Positions 56,201 through 64,000 of a stretch of DNA of 64,000 nt are shown here, piece after piece; the first letter of the stretch is position 1; each line of letters opens with the position of its first letter. Origin of the DNA: Bacteroidales bacterium. Lineage in GTDB: Bacteria > Bacteroidota > Bacteroidia > Bacteroidales > F082. The DNA is taken from assembly GCA_028704385.1 (NCBI GenBank), contig JAQVLA010000012.1:36732-100731 (forward strand). Direction: 5' to 3'. The translations under genes and the position numbers were made by a program. A model generated the notes under the pieces. The model made no database searches. It was not told where the DNA came from and saw nothing but the letters and a program-made list of their open reading frames with translations.

Positions 56201-59200
56201 TTCTTGCGACAAGTCAATAAAATTAACAGGACTATCGGCACACAGGCCACCCTGTATTACAAATGCTGCAATAGGAGCGGGGGTTATTTGTATGGTCTGT
56301 GAAGTGCTTGCTTCACAGCCGTTGCTGTTCACTACTGTCAGCGTCACTACAAAGTTTCCGGGCCCTGTGTAGGTATGACTGACGTTTGGATCATCAGGGA
56401 AATCTACAATAATTTCGGGAGACTGATCTCCAAAATTCCAAATCCACTGTTCGATGATTCCAGTGTTGGTTGTGGAAGCATCTTCAAATGAAACCAACTC
56501 GTTAACGCAAGTAGGAGTGGCTACCTCAAAGTTTGCCTCAGGACTGGTTATTACTTCAATATTAATAAATGAATCATCTGAATAAGCACTGCAATTGCCT
56601 TGTCCGAAGCCTCTTAGTCTTAAAATTACGGTAGTTCCTGCATCGCTTGCAGCCGGGGTGTAGGTAGCATTTAGTTCATCAGGATCATTTATTGTGCCAT
56701 TGCCTTGTACTATCGACCAAATGGTTGAAGATGTATTAGTAGCAGTGGCTTCATCCAGCTGAAATGCCTCTAATTCGCATGTAAAATTGTCGGTCCCGGC
56801 AAATACCTCCGGAAGCGGATCAATCTGAATATTGGTTTCAGAAACAGCGACTTCACTGTCGCAACTTCCTACTCCGGATGCGGTTAATGTTAAAGTCACT
56901 ATTGTGCCTGCATCAGTGATGTCGGGGAAGTAAATGGGATTGATTGCGTTCGAATTGGTAAGGTTGCCATTACCATTGTGTGTCCAGTTGATTTCCGAAT
57001 AGTAGGAAGCCGTTGCCTGAGTTACCTGAATAGGATTTAAGACACATGTGCTGAGCGATGCTCCTGCATCAGCGGTTGGCATTCCTTCGATATAAATATT
57101 GATCAGGGAAGTGGCTGTTAAATTCAAACAGGGGCCTTCGCCGGTTGCTGTTAATTGCAGCGTTACCGTTGTTCCAATATCTGATTGATGTGGCTGGTAG
57201 TTCGGATTTAAGGTATTTGGTGAATCTATTGAGCCAAATCCGGAAATCACTTCCCAATGCACAGTACTATAGTTTTCAGCAGTTGCTTCATTTAACGGAT
57301 AAGCGGAGTTGACACAGGCACTGTCATTCGTTCCGGCAAAAGCCTGAGGCTGAGGATAAACCTGAATCGTCGCAAATGATGTATCGGTATTACCAACACA
57401 TTCTCCACTTCCATAGGCAACCAATCTGATGACCATATCGGTAATTTCAGTTACCGGATCGGGATAGAAAACCGGTGTAATCCAACCCGGGTTATCAAAA
57501 CTACCTTGGCCTTCGTGAATTTCCCAACTCCAGTTGGATGCATTTTCTACAAACGCACTTCCAAAGTGATATCCCTGTGTTTCGCAGATTAAACCACCTG
57601 GTCCTGTTTCAGCAACAGGCAGCGAATCCACAAATACTGTAAAACTGCCACTGATGTCGGTAGCTTCACAAAATGGATGTACCGTATAGTTTACGCTTAC
57701 GATCTCATAGATTGTTTGATCTGTTGGACAAATTTCAATCGAATAATCAGGATTTGATGGGTCGAAGTTTAGGGGCGGCTGCACAACTCCATTGGCACTA
57801 TAGATAAGTTCGAACGGAAGATCAGACGTAACATTAAAGTTGAGGGTGGTGCAGTTAATTTCGCAAATGGTAGTTGAGCCAGCGAGTGATGCCGTTGGGA
57901 GTGCGATTTCATCAATCGCGATATTACCGTTCATGGTAGCACTGCATGTGGGATCATCGGCAAAATGTGCCATTACAAAATAATTACCTTCACCAAACTG
58001 TGAAACCGGGAACCAACTCAAAAGCTCTCCTGTTCCTGTTATCTCAGCCATTACCGGATTGCTGATGTCATCTTTGAAAAGTTGATGAATAACCCCTGGC
58101 TGTGATGAATTTAAAACCAATTCAATGGCATTGTCATCGCCAAAACAATAGGAATCTTCGCCAACTATTGTAAGTGTATATATTTCAGGGCCATCGTAGA
58201 TATTGATGGTCCCCGGCATTTGGGCACTGCAGGTAGTGGTTGGATTGGTGGCTACTACATAATATTCGCCTGAGGTGGAATAAGTTCCAAAAATCAGCGC
58301 AGCACCAGTTCCGGCCAGGGTAGTCGTGCCATCAGGTTGAAAAAGAGTGTAATTGACACCTGTTTCGGACAGTTGAAGTCCAATCTCAACCGGTGGACAG
58401 TTCCATCCAGCTTGTGGCACTGATCCATTTGCTGTTATGCTAAAGGGCAGAGGTGGGTCATTTATCTGGATTTCTCCGTTCATCCATTGCTCGCAGCCCG
58501 TGGCATCATCGATGGCCAGTACCCGGTAGTTACCGATTATATCATAGGTTCCGAAAGTGATTGCATTGCCATCACCGGGGATAGTAGCTACTGGATTGGA
58601 ACTAAATGGGATACGATGTAATTGGTAGGTAAATCCGGCATCAGAATCAGACAGTCCAATTTCTACATTATCATTACTACACCACTGACCCGCTGAAGGT
58701 GTGATGTTGTACGCAACTGGCAAGGGCGAAACTGTTCTGATGCCATTCATTTCAATGGAACAGTTTTGGCCGTTAACGGCTCTGGCATAATACTGGCCCG
58801 GATTGCTTACAGGGTCAAAATTGATTTGTCCGCCATCAGTACTTACTATTGTTTGGATCAATCCTGCAATGTCGCTCCACAACTCATAGCTAATGCCTGC
58901 TTCAGAACTATTCAGGTAAAAAGCAGCAGGAGGGCATTGTGGTTCAGCAGGCAGAAGTGTACGAACAGTCGGAGTTTCGAAAATTTGTAAGCTTCCCGAC
59001 ATGGTTGATTCGCAGCTCATACCGTTAGGATGATTATTGATCGCACCAATGGTGTAATTGCCTGGAACAGATTGTGCGCCAAAATTAACGGAACCGTCAG
59101 ATCCATCGTCTGATAAAACCAGTTGATCATCCCTATATAAATAATAGGTCACATCCGGCTGAAAGTTTTCGAGATAAATGGCTATTGGCGGACAGGCATT

Positions 59201-62200
59201 TCCTTGTGGAACCATTTCAAATACTTCCGGATTAGGATAAATGGTGGTAGTGCCGTTCATCCATGTCCAGCAATTAGTTGTTGGGTTTACAGCCTTAATC
59301 CTGTATGTGCCTTCGTCAAATTGTGGCCCAAAGTTAATCTGTCCACTGCCACTGCATGTCAAAGGTCCTTGAATCTCAATAAATTCTTTGTTAGCTGGTT
59401 CCAGGTATAAGTAATATTCAATCCCTGCCTCACATTCCTCCAGGATGATATCAGAACCAGCACAGCCATCAACCGGAGCTATTACATATTGAATTGGCTG
59501 TGGATTAACAACTACCTGATTTGTAAAGAAGATTTCACATCCGGTGAGCGCATTAATTGCATGAATACGATAGGTGCCTGGAGCAGCTAATGTTCCAAAA
59601 CAAATAGAGCTTCCGTCAGAAGCACCAGGGACTATATTTCCAACGGGCTCATTACCAAGCCAAAGCTGATAATTAATTCCTGCCTCTGAACCTAACAGGC
59701 AAAGTTCTTGGTCGTTTTCGCATAATTCTCCTTGTGGATATATTTGAAACTCTTTTGGGATTGAATCGGCGATTAAGCTTCCACTCATATCGATTCTACA
59801 TATAACATCAGTGTAATCAATGTATGCTGAAACCGTATAAGTTCCGGAATTTATTTGACTGCTAAAATTCAACGGATTACCTGTTCCATTTAATGTCTCA
59901 ATGGCAGGAGAGTAAAATCCATTAAAATCTTCATAGTTTAATTCGTAAATGGCATTTATTTGCGAACCACCAAGGCGTGGAATGATCGGCACGCAATTAT
60001 CCCCTGGTTGAGAATAGCTGAGCGAATAGATATTGGGTAATGAATTTACAATTATTTCAGCAAAACCATCCATATCTATCGTTAAACCAGTTGAAATATT
60101 TTCTGCTCTAACTGTATAAATTCCCTGAGTTGAAAATGCACCAAATTGGATAGAATCCCCTGTACCTGGAATATCAAGCGATACGCTGGTTCCATCACGC
60201 AACAGGGTATAGGCTATACCTATTTCAGAACCATCTAATCCCACCTCGGCAGAAGAACCGAAACAAATGGAACCGCCTCCAAAAACATGGAATACAGATG
60301 GATAAGGGTTGATAATAACAGTTACAGAACCAGCCATAGCGTTGGTGCAAGCTGTAATCGCATTAACTGCAAGAGCTGTATATTCACCAGCTAATGTTTG
60401 ATTTCCAAAACTCAGCGGACTACCGGTTCCTGCAACCGGGGTTCCGATTGGAGAGCCGTCTAAAAAAAGTTGATAATCGACACCTATTTGTGAATTTGTG
60501 AGCGCAACAGGCACACCTATTCCTCCCTGCGGATAAGAGCCTCCACCGGTCATGCTGTATGTTTCCGGTAACGGAAGCGTATCGACCTGAACGGATGAAG
60601 CCATATCATTTTCACATCCGGAAGTAATAACAGTAGCCTTAACAGTGTAGCTTCCAACTATAGATTGCTCGCCAAACGAGATAGAGGATCCTGTTCCATT
60701 TACAGCAGTGCCTGCAGGAGTTCCATCAACATAAAGTTGATAACTAACTCCGGTTTCAGAATTTGAAAGACCAACTTCCACACCGGATTCTCCAGTGCAG
60801 TACGAGCCACCACCTGTAACATTATAAACGATAGCAAGTGGCCTAACTGTAACACTAACACTCGATGTTGCGGTATTATACCCATCATTTATGATAACTG
60901 TATAATTGGTTGTTGTAGTTGGATTTACAACTGGATTTTGTTCCGTTGAAGTCCAGCTTCCGGGATCGCTGCTCCACGAATAAGTATAGGCTAAATTACC
61001 GCCTGAGCCTATTGCATTTAATTGTGCTGAAGCACCGCTGCAAATCACACTGTTATCAACGCTGGCAATAACGCTTAATGGATCACCAACAACAACAACC
61101 TGCATGTCATCCGTATCTGTGCAGCCTTTTGAATCAGTAACGGTTAATAGAAAATCAGTTGTTGCAATAAGATTCTCCGTAATTGGATTTGCAGTGCCTG
61201 CACCCGTAGCAATCATATTATCAGGTGTCCAAAGATAGCTCCAGGGGCTTGTTCCGGAACTGGCTGAACCGCTTAAAGTTGTTGAAGTTCCATAGTTAAT
61301 TGGGATGTCGTCACCAGCACTTGCTATGGGCAAAGGATTGATTGAGATGCTTACATTACCTGTCATATCTCTCTCGCAAGAGGTGGTTATATGTGTAGCA
61401 TATACGGTATAATTACCCGCGCTTGTTTGAGTTCCAAATGAAATGGCAGAACCGGTTCCAGATAATGGACTTCCAATGTCTGATCCATTTAATACTAATT
61501 GATAGCTTACTCCGGTTTGTGAACCATTCAGACCAACAGCTAATCCGCTTCCTCCACTACAATATTCACCACCTCCCGTAACTGTGAATAGCGTTGGAAG
61601 TGGGTTAACAGTAACTGTAACAGAATTGGTTGCTGTATTAAAGCCATCATTAACTGATACGTGGTAGATTGTTGTCTGTGTTGGATTTACCTGAGGACTT
61701 TGTTCATTGGAGGTAAACCCAGCCGGTGTGGAGGTCCAGGAATAATTGGCAATGTTTGCACTATTTCCTCCCGTAGCTTCGGCATTTAAAAGTACGGTTT
61801 CACCATTGTTACAAATAACATCTTCCACAGCAGTTGCTGTTACAGCTAGTCCAGTTCCATCAAGTGTTATACTTACAATATCACTTGCAATACAGCCTTT
61901 GTTATCTGTTACTCTGAATGTAAAATCAGTATTAGTGTAAAGATTGGTAGTGGTGGCAGTAAGGCTTGTGTTAGAGCCGGAAATGCTGGCAGCTGGTGTC
62001 CATAAGTAGTTATAGGGAGAAGTCCCAGAGCCTGCAACACCAGTCAATGAAGTGCTTGTTCCATAGGGTATGAGCTGAAAATCACCGGCATCTGCAGTTG
62101 GCAGTGGGTTGATGGAAATTGTAGCACTTCCTGTCATATCATTTTCGCAGTTCGTTGTTGCATTTATTGCACGCACGGTATAGGTTCCTGCGCCTGTATT

Positions 62201-64000
62201 ATTAGTAAATGTTATAGAATTTCCGGTTCCCGGAATAGGGCTTCCGAAATCTGATCCATTCAGTATCAATTGATAGTTTACACCAGATTGCGATCCGTTT
62301 AGTCCAATATTAACACCTGTTCCTCCACTACAGTATTCTCCTCCTCCCGTAACATTAAATACTGTTGGAAGCGGATTCACTGTAACCAGAATCGTGCTTG
62401 TTGCCGTGTTGAAACCATCCCACACAGAAACATTATAGGTTGTTGTAAATGTAGGATTAACAGTTGGATTTTGTGCTGTTGAGGTAAAACCGGCAGGTGT
62501 GGACGTCCAGGTGTAATCAGCCTGATTATCACTATTTCCTCCCAATGCCTCAGCTCCTAATTGGACGGTTTCTCCGTTATTACAAATTGGGTTGGGCGAA
62601 GCGGTTGCAATAACACTTAGAGGGTCCCCAAGTGCAACGATCTCAACCTGATCAGTTGAAGAACAAAGTTTGTCATCCGTAACTTCCAATTCAAAGAGCT
62701 GTGTTACATAAATATTTTCTGTTGTCGCTGTCAAAGAATTTTCACCTGTTGCTATTAAGCTAGCCGGCTCCCATTGATAGAGTAATGTTCCTGTTCCTCC
62801 GGATGCGGTTCCGGTGAGTGTTGTAGGTGTTCCATTGGGTATTGATTGTTGTGGCCCGGCATCAACAATGGGTAAGGGATTTACGAAAACAGGATACACA
62901 AAGGGTGAGGTAGCCGGACATCCGGTTTGTTCATAATTTACACTAATGGATTGATTTCCTGGGGTATTCCAGGTCACTGTTGCTGTATTATCTGTTACGG
63001 TTCCGCCGGAGTTAATCGTCCCACCAATTACAACCCAATCATAATTTGTCATGCCGGGCTCTGTGGTATATACATTGGTTGAATTATTACAAACGTCATC
63101 CCAGCCTGTTATTGCTGGCGCAGGAAGGTCAAGAACAGTTACATTATAAACAGTTGGGGCTGCGGCATCACAACCATTTGCTCCGGTGTAGGTAACTGAA
63201 ACAGTTTGAGGGCCAACAGTATTCCAGTTTACAAAGAGGTTTGCGTTAGTGGATGACCCAACAATAGCTCCACCTCCAGATACTGTCCATTGATAATCTG
63301 TAATGCCTGCATCACTATCTGTGGCATATTGCACATTGGTTGCACCTACGCAAACTGAGCTGGATCCTGTAATTTCAGGTGTTGGCAATGGGAGTACAGT
63401 AACCGGATACTGTGTTGCTGTGGCTGCATCACATCCGTTTGCGTCAGTGTAGTTAACTGCAACCCATCTTGATCCTGCTGTTGTCCAGTTTACGACAATA
63501 GAATTTGTGCCGGATCCGGAAGTAATTGTGCCTCCTGAAATCGTCCAATTATAATTAGATTGACCTAATTCAGTATCATAAACAATACCCGTAGCTCCCA
63601 CACATTCGGAGTTGCTTCCAGTGATATTTATTATTGGTTGCGGATATACAGTTACAGGCAAAACGAATGGACTTTCTGCATCACAACCATTTGCGTCGGT
63701 ATAATTAACAGATATCTGCTGAGGACCTGCAGTATGCCAGGTAACGGTAGCAGTATTGCTATTTGCAGTTCCTCCAGCGGAAATTGTTCCACCTGCTGAT
63801 ACTGACCAGGTATAGAGTGATTTACCACTTTCAGTTGTGTAAACAACACCTGTTGAACCTGCACATACATTGCCGTCTCCATTTAAGGTAATTATTGGCA
63901 GCGGTTGTACATCAACAGCCAGTGTAGCAGGATCACCTGCTGTGCATCCCGCTGTAGTAGTATAGTTTACAGAAACAGTTTGAGCACCAGAGGCGTTCCA
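50288..64000 (-). CDS. giant PKD/Ig-like surface protein with T9SS type B sorting domain (5' end outside window)
   Basis: The frame is open from the stop at 50288-50290 to the right edge with no stop, so at least 4,570 codons; the real start is beyond the window. From the N-terminal side: about 4.5 Ig/PKD_6-like domains (64000-62872), three units of PKD-like + Ig-like + a roughly 87-residue module (62872-60570), more of that module to 57910 (13 in all), one spacer domain, four 89-residue repeats (57622-56550), 23 PKD domains (56545-50620, WxWDFGDG cores) and a gliding-type C-terminal domain (PNSFVPGHSEQEFSEFKGKG to IKPYGIINLIR). Export by T9SS and adhesion are inferred. Confidence 0.9.
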   Translation of the reverse strand, partial: WNASGAQTVSVNYTTTAGCTAGDPATLAVDVQPLPIITLNGDGNVCAGSTGVVYTTESGKSLYTWSVSAGGTISAGGTANSNTATVTWHTAGPQQISVNYTDANGCDAESPFVLPVTVYPQPIINITGSNSECVGATGIVYDTELGQSNYNWTISGGTITSGSGTNSIVVNWTTAGSRWVAVNYTDANGCDAATATQYPVTVLPLPTPEITGSSSVCVGATNVQYATDSDAGITDYQWTVSGGGAIVGSSTNANLFVNWNTVGPQTVSVTYTGANGCDAAAPTVYNVTVLDLPAPAITGWDDVCNNSTNVYTTEPGMTNYDWVVIGGTINSGGTVTDNTATVTWNTPGNQSISVNYEQTGCPATSPFVYPVFVNPLPIVDAGPQQSIPNGTPTTLTGTASGGTGTLLYQWEPASLIATGENSLTATTENIYVTQLFELEVTDDKLCSSTDQVEIVALGDPLSVIATASPNPICNNGETVQLGAEALGGNSDNQADYTWTSTPAGFTSTAQNPTVNPTFTTTYNVSVWDGFNTATSTILVTVNPLPTVFNVTGGGEYCSGGTGVNIGLNGSQSGVNYQLILNGSDFGSPIPGTGNSITFTNNTGAGTYTVRAINATTNCENDMTGSATISINPLPTADAGDFQLIPYGTSTSLTGVAGSGTSPYNYLWTPAASISGSNTSLTATTTNLYTNTDFTFRVTDNKGCIASDIVSITLDGTGLAVTATAVEDVICNNGETVLLNAEATGGNSANIANYSWTSTPAGFTSNEQSPQVNPTQTTIYHVSVNDGFNTATNSVTVTVNPLPTLFTVTGGGEYCSGGSGLAVGLNGSQTGVSYQLVLNGSDIGSPLSGTGSAISFGTQTSAGNYTVYATHITTSCERDMTGNVSISINPLPIASAGDDIPINYGTSTTLSGSASSGTSPWSYLWTPDNMIATGAGTANPITENLIATTDFLLTVTDSKGCTDTDDMQVVVVGDPLSVIASVDNSVICSGASAQLNAIGSGGNLAYTYSWSSDPGSWTSTEQNPVVNPTTTTNYTVIINDGYNTATSSVSVTVRPLAIVYNVTGGGSYCTGESGVEVGLSNSETGVSYQLYVDGTPAGTAVNGTGSSISFGEQSIVGSYTVKATVITSGCENDMASSVQVDTLPLPETYSMTGGGSYPQGGIGVPVALTNSQIGVDYQLFLDGSPIGTPVAGTGSPLSFGNQTLAGEYTALAVNAITACTNAMAGSVTVIINPYPSVFHVFGGGSICFGSSAEVGLDGSEIGIAYTLLRDGTSVSLDIPGTGDSIQFGAFSTQGIYTVRAENISTGLTIDMDGFAEIIVNSLPNIYSLSYSQPGDNCVPIIPRLGGSQINAIYELNYEDFNGFYSPAIETLNGTGNPLNFSSQINSGTYTVSAYIDYTDVICRIDMSGSLIADSIPKEFQIYPQGELCENDQELCLLGSEAGINYQLWLGNEPVGNIVPGASDGSSICFGTLAAPGTYRIHAINALTGCEIFFTNQVVVNPQPIQYVIAPVDGCAGSDIILEECEAGIEYYLYLEPANKEFIEIQGPLTCSGSGQINFGPQFDEGTYRIKAVNPTTNCWTWMNGTTTIYPNPEVFEMVPQGNACPPIAIYLENFQPDVTYYLYRDDQLVLSDDGSDGSVNFGAQSVPGNYTIGAINNHPNGMSCESTMSGSLQIFETPTVRTLLPAEPQCPPAAFYLNSSEAGISYELWSDIAGLIQTIVSTDGGQINFDPVSNPGQYYARAVNGQNCSIEMNGIRTVSPLPVAYNITPSAGQWCSNDNVEIGLSDSDAGFTYQLHRIPFSSNPVATIPGDGNAITFGTYDIIGNYRVLAIDDATGCEQWMNGEIQINDPPLPFSITANGSVPQAGWNCPPVEIGLQLSETGVNYTLFQPDGTTTLAGTGAALIFGTYSTSGEYYVVATNPTTTCSAQMPGTINIYDGPEIYTLTIVGEDSYCFGDDNAIELVLNSSQPGVIHQLFKDDISNPVMAEITGTGELLSWFPVSQFGEGNYFVMAHFADDPTCSATMNGNIAIDEIALPTASLAGSTTICEINCTTLNFNVTSDLPFELIYSANGVVQPPLNFDPSNPDYSIEICPTDQTIYEIVSVNYTVHPFCEATDISGSFTVFVDSLPVAETGPGGLICETQGYHFGSAFVENASNWSWEIHEGQGSFDNPGWITPVFYPDPVTEITDMVIRLVAYGSGECVGNTDTSFATIQVYPQPQAFAGTNDSACVNSAYPLNEATAENYSTVHWEVISGFGSIDSPNTLNPNYQPHQSDIGTTVTLQLTATGEGPCLNLTATSLINIYIEGMPTADAGASLSTCVLNPIQVTQATASYYSEINWTHNGNGNLTNSNAINPIYFPDITDAGTIVTLTLTASGVGSCDSEVAVSETNIQIDPLPEVFAGTDNFTCELEAFQLDEATATNTSSTIWSIVQGNGTINDPDELNATYTPAASDAGTTVILRLRGFGQGNCSAYSDDSFINIEVITSPEANFEVATPTCVNELVSFEDASTTNTGIIEQWIWNFGDQSPEIIVDFPDDPNVSHTYTGPGNFVVTLTVVNSNGCEASTSQTIQITPAPIAAFVIQGGLCADSPVNFIDLSQEAGGGEITAWDWNFGDGNTSDQQNPVHSYDAPGTYTVTLTAYNESGCASNTFEATITIEEAIQVEIDDSNLFACVDELYQFNATSADAVFWFWDFGDGNTSTEQNPQHAYATSGAYFVTLTGTSMNGCSNTDEVMLIVNPEPIAGFNASQTACTNEAMLFTDTSVTPNGVITEWLWDMGDGTVYTINNPNDRNITHQFVTPNQFLVSLTITDAAGCTDTHTQTVVVQPGPVAMFTYSASCTGQPVLFTDLSIPNGGSDIVSWIWDFGDIPSGNNNTSNLQNPAHTFVGEMPVGGYTVSLIVTNATGCSDTLSQQVLVEDSPLVEIIPSETNICLTESILFSGVADNVVSWFWTFGDGNTSTLQNPTHTYLSAGTYNVNLSVVTAQGCTNDASTQVVVNHIPSAGFTTNSPVCLDSPIQFNNTSVSPNGNIQTWIWDFGDGTTQTIQAPDDPNVAYTYLQAGTFNVTLTVIDNVGCEDDFTRQVNVQNNPLANFTFEQTCFGEPVMFTDLSSPNGGPDLFSWVWEFGDPLSGTNNNSNLQNPSHQFTAPGIFNVSLTVTNTLGCTNTIEIDVEVSETIPIDFSYDAAAFCPGEPIDFTPDGIDIVSYQWDFGDGGTSIQHTPQYIYSNPGTYTVSLIVTAIDGCQGYVEHDILINEEPLAAFSTDSPSCSGAPTQFFNASSSPTGYITEWIWNFGDGSDEVIVTFPDNPDVSHQYAEGTYIASLTVTNSNGCSNTVSQDVIVAPGPIAAFDYVGTCAESPVIFTDLSQENGGGEIVGWQWDFGDPGSGTNNTSILQNPSHIFSSPGSFDVTLIIANFNGCMDTVMNSITVDDAILVEIISDSDSLCLGTPASFTGNAPGAVIWNWDFGDGNTSMQQNPEHTYTQTGNFMVTLTAETPDGCSNGDTLMVVVRPNPVSIFTSTSPVCSADSVQFLDWSSTQNGYLQTWIWDMGDGNVFTIESPDDPNINYLYANPGIFEVVLTVIDNVGCEHSSSQLVQVEASPMADFSYDESCLGVPVLFTDLTSTNGGTDIFGWEWYFGDPNSGINNTSTLQNPSHLFTVADTFNVTLIVINTMGCTDTIVKELIVSELPEVDFTIADDSICMTTPAQFTGIGENINTWFWEFGDGGTSIQQNPSYMYVEPGAYDVTLTVTSIDQCQNSISYPIFVNDVPIADFSMNNGCMGDTTYFTDETVSLNGFIVEWAWDFGDGNTSDIQNPAHYYNAIDDYLVSLTVTDNFGCFETISRWVSIYDKPTAGFSFNQVCDPVGNVFFFDESESSGNGSPLLEYVWNFHDGYFSNEINPNHIFPETDTCYVVSLTVTDAFGCESITTDTICIWEPITVDFTSTEVCFGNATFFEATYLPEDDSIVSYAWNFNDGSDIFLTYRDTTSHIFANSGTFFVELTATNLNGCEFTTYNEVVVNGLPLPDFEYLPGLCENPAQFTDLSDGNGALVESWLWNFGDPDSGSDNTSDLQNPTHLFSDQGGVYEVTLVVTNFNGCVDSITKEVIQDPCVQASFIVPTVTLCAESEICFTENSYIAAENGTINKWIWNFGDNTPDYEYTSPENPVCHAYTDPEGGEFVVSLTIEATVNGNAFIDTYTEVITINPRPTARFIPEAVCQNTEAIFTDNSIGNGTPITNWFWDFGDLTTIHDTSSMQNTSYQYPTHGQYDVQLVVINEYGCSDTLVSEIEIWQPPSADFIAVDSCVTYITYFNDLSIEGDAPIDSWFWHFGDPNSNNEDGNPWTDSTATDRLTEHIYMQSGTYFTSLVVEDENGCRDTVRHSLPVHPIPQASFIYEDRYEGKQGQVFFQNTSDPSASTFFWDFMTGQTSTEENPIYQFEEDGLYEVMLVAYNSHLCPDTAINAYEIIFTGLYFPNSFVPGHSEQEFSEFKGKGENLETYTLEIFTSWGQLIWSSSRLEDGRPADAWDGTYNNQDLPTGSYIWKASATFRDGTIWEGSDNGDGNIKPYGIINLIR
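50291..50615 (-). other. T9SS type B sorting domain (gliding-motility C-terminal domain)
   Basis: Last 108 or so residues of the giant protein: LYFPNSFVPGHSEQEF, then YTLEIFTSWGQLIWSSS, ADAWDGTYNNQDLPTGSYIW and a final GDGNIKPYGIINLIR. The order and residues match the CHU_C/TIGR04131 domain, which sends proteins to T9SS and links them to PorP/SprF partners. Confidence 0.88.
52706..56545 (-). repeat. five-fold super-repeat of three PKD domains
   Basis: PKD domains 1-15 follow the order C-A-B five times. C carries a PDDPN-type insertion before the last strand (about 88-90 residues). A has the GGGEI or GGPD turn and mostly an SGxNNTSxLQNPSH loop (85-91). B is shortest (80) with VEI-type starts and FGDGNTS or GGTS. 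The span is 3,840 bp, so about 256 residues per unit. Domains 16-23 do not keep the pattern. Confidence 0.75.
57910..62370 (-). repeat. thirteen copies of an unassigned roughly 87-residue module
   Basis: Shared pattern: Cys near position 10-14, S-x-x-GVxYQL, a GTGxxIxFG turn, GxYTVxAxN, a Cys, MxG, and a Pro-x-Pro end. The first three copies are each separated by a PKD-like and an Ig-like domain; copies four to thirteen are contiguous. Sequence identity falls towards the C-terminal copies. I do not recognise a named family. Confidence 0.7.

Noticed and set aside
63659..63661. TTG as the start of the giant gene
   Set aside because: The frame stays open for 113 more codons to the window edge and these encode the same repeat type, so the start is outside.
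50291..64000. Regular repeats as a CRISPR array or tandem DNA repeat
   Set aside because: Repeats are protein-level, 80-90 codons long, diverged in sequence and in one open frame; no short identical repeats with spacers.
1..64000. tRNA or rRNA genes
   Set aside because: Gaps were read on both strands for the T-loop GGTTCGA-type sequence and CCA-ending stems; nothing convincing was seen, though short gaps cannot be excluded by eye.

Overview
The window looks like a chromosome segment from an anaerobic member of the Bacteroidota (Bacteroidales/Marinilabiliales type). Reasons: T9SS hallmarks (a PorP/SprF-like protein, a giant PKD protein ending in a type B sorting domain, a peptidase ending in a type A sorting domain, a DUF4835/PorD-like protein); the order bamD-rpoZ-coaBC-DUF4835-recN; TAnnTTTG -7 boxes instead of sigma70 promoters; mostly weak ribosome binding sites; a Reg_prop/LytS-LytTR signalling pair; and 2-oxoacid:ferredoxin oxidoreductase plus ADP-forming acyl-CoA synthetase, which suggest anaerobic amino-acid fermentation. 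I see no rRNA, tRNA, CRISPR array, IS element or phage gene.

Layout. 1-5.9 kb: tripartite RND efflux operon behind an inverted repeat that overlaps a possible divergent promoter. 5.9-9.98 kb: a decayed K+ channel, an intact voltage-sensor-type K+ channel, a zinc-ribbon protein, an MBL hydrolase and dapA. 10-14.5 kb: secreted M14 carboxypeptidase, a membrane protein and a serine-palmitoyltransferase-like enzyme. 14.7-20.7 kb: housekeeping block bamD-rpoZ-coaBC-DUF4835, then recN and fabI. 20.8-25.7 kb: a frameshifted hybrid sensor kinase, its LytTR regulator and two small lipoproteins. 25.8-33.9 kb, all minus strand: TIGR02757 protein, korDABC, aminotransferase, Mpv17-like membrane protein and ADP-forming acyl-CoA synthetase. 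34-35.9 kb: a single-chain DAK2-DegV fatty acid kinase candidate. 36.3-45 kb: small genes, a TrmH/saccharopine-dehydrogenase-like/EamA overlapping operon with a divergent MarR gene, and a GNAT/alanine racemase/ornithine-racemase-like operon. 45-49 kb: TPR sensor kinase, DUF2807 and DUF3108 proteins. 49.1-64 kb: PorP/SprF-like gene preceded by a giant gene (at least 4,570 codons) that runs off the right edge.

How the parts fit. The aminotransferase, Kor complex and acyl-CoA synthetase together form a plausible route from amino acid to 2-oxoacid to acyl-CoA to acid plus ATP. The M14 peptidase, exported by T9SS, could feed it. The giant protein and its PorP/SprF partner look like a T9SS-exported surface adhesin unit. 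The most unusual material is the internal architecture of that giant protein: a three-domain PKD super-repeat present five times, and a roughly 87-residue module present thirteen times that I do not recognise. The decayed channel, the frameshifted kinase and the single-chain kinase candidate are secondary points of interest.
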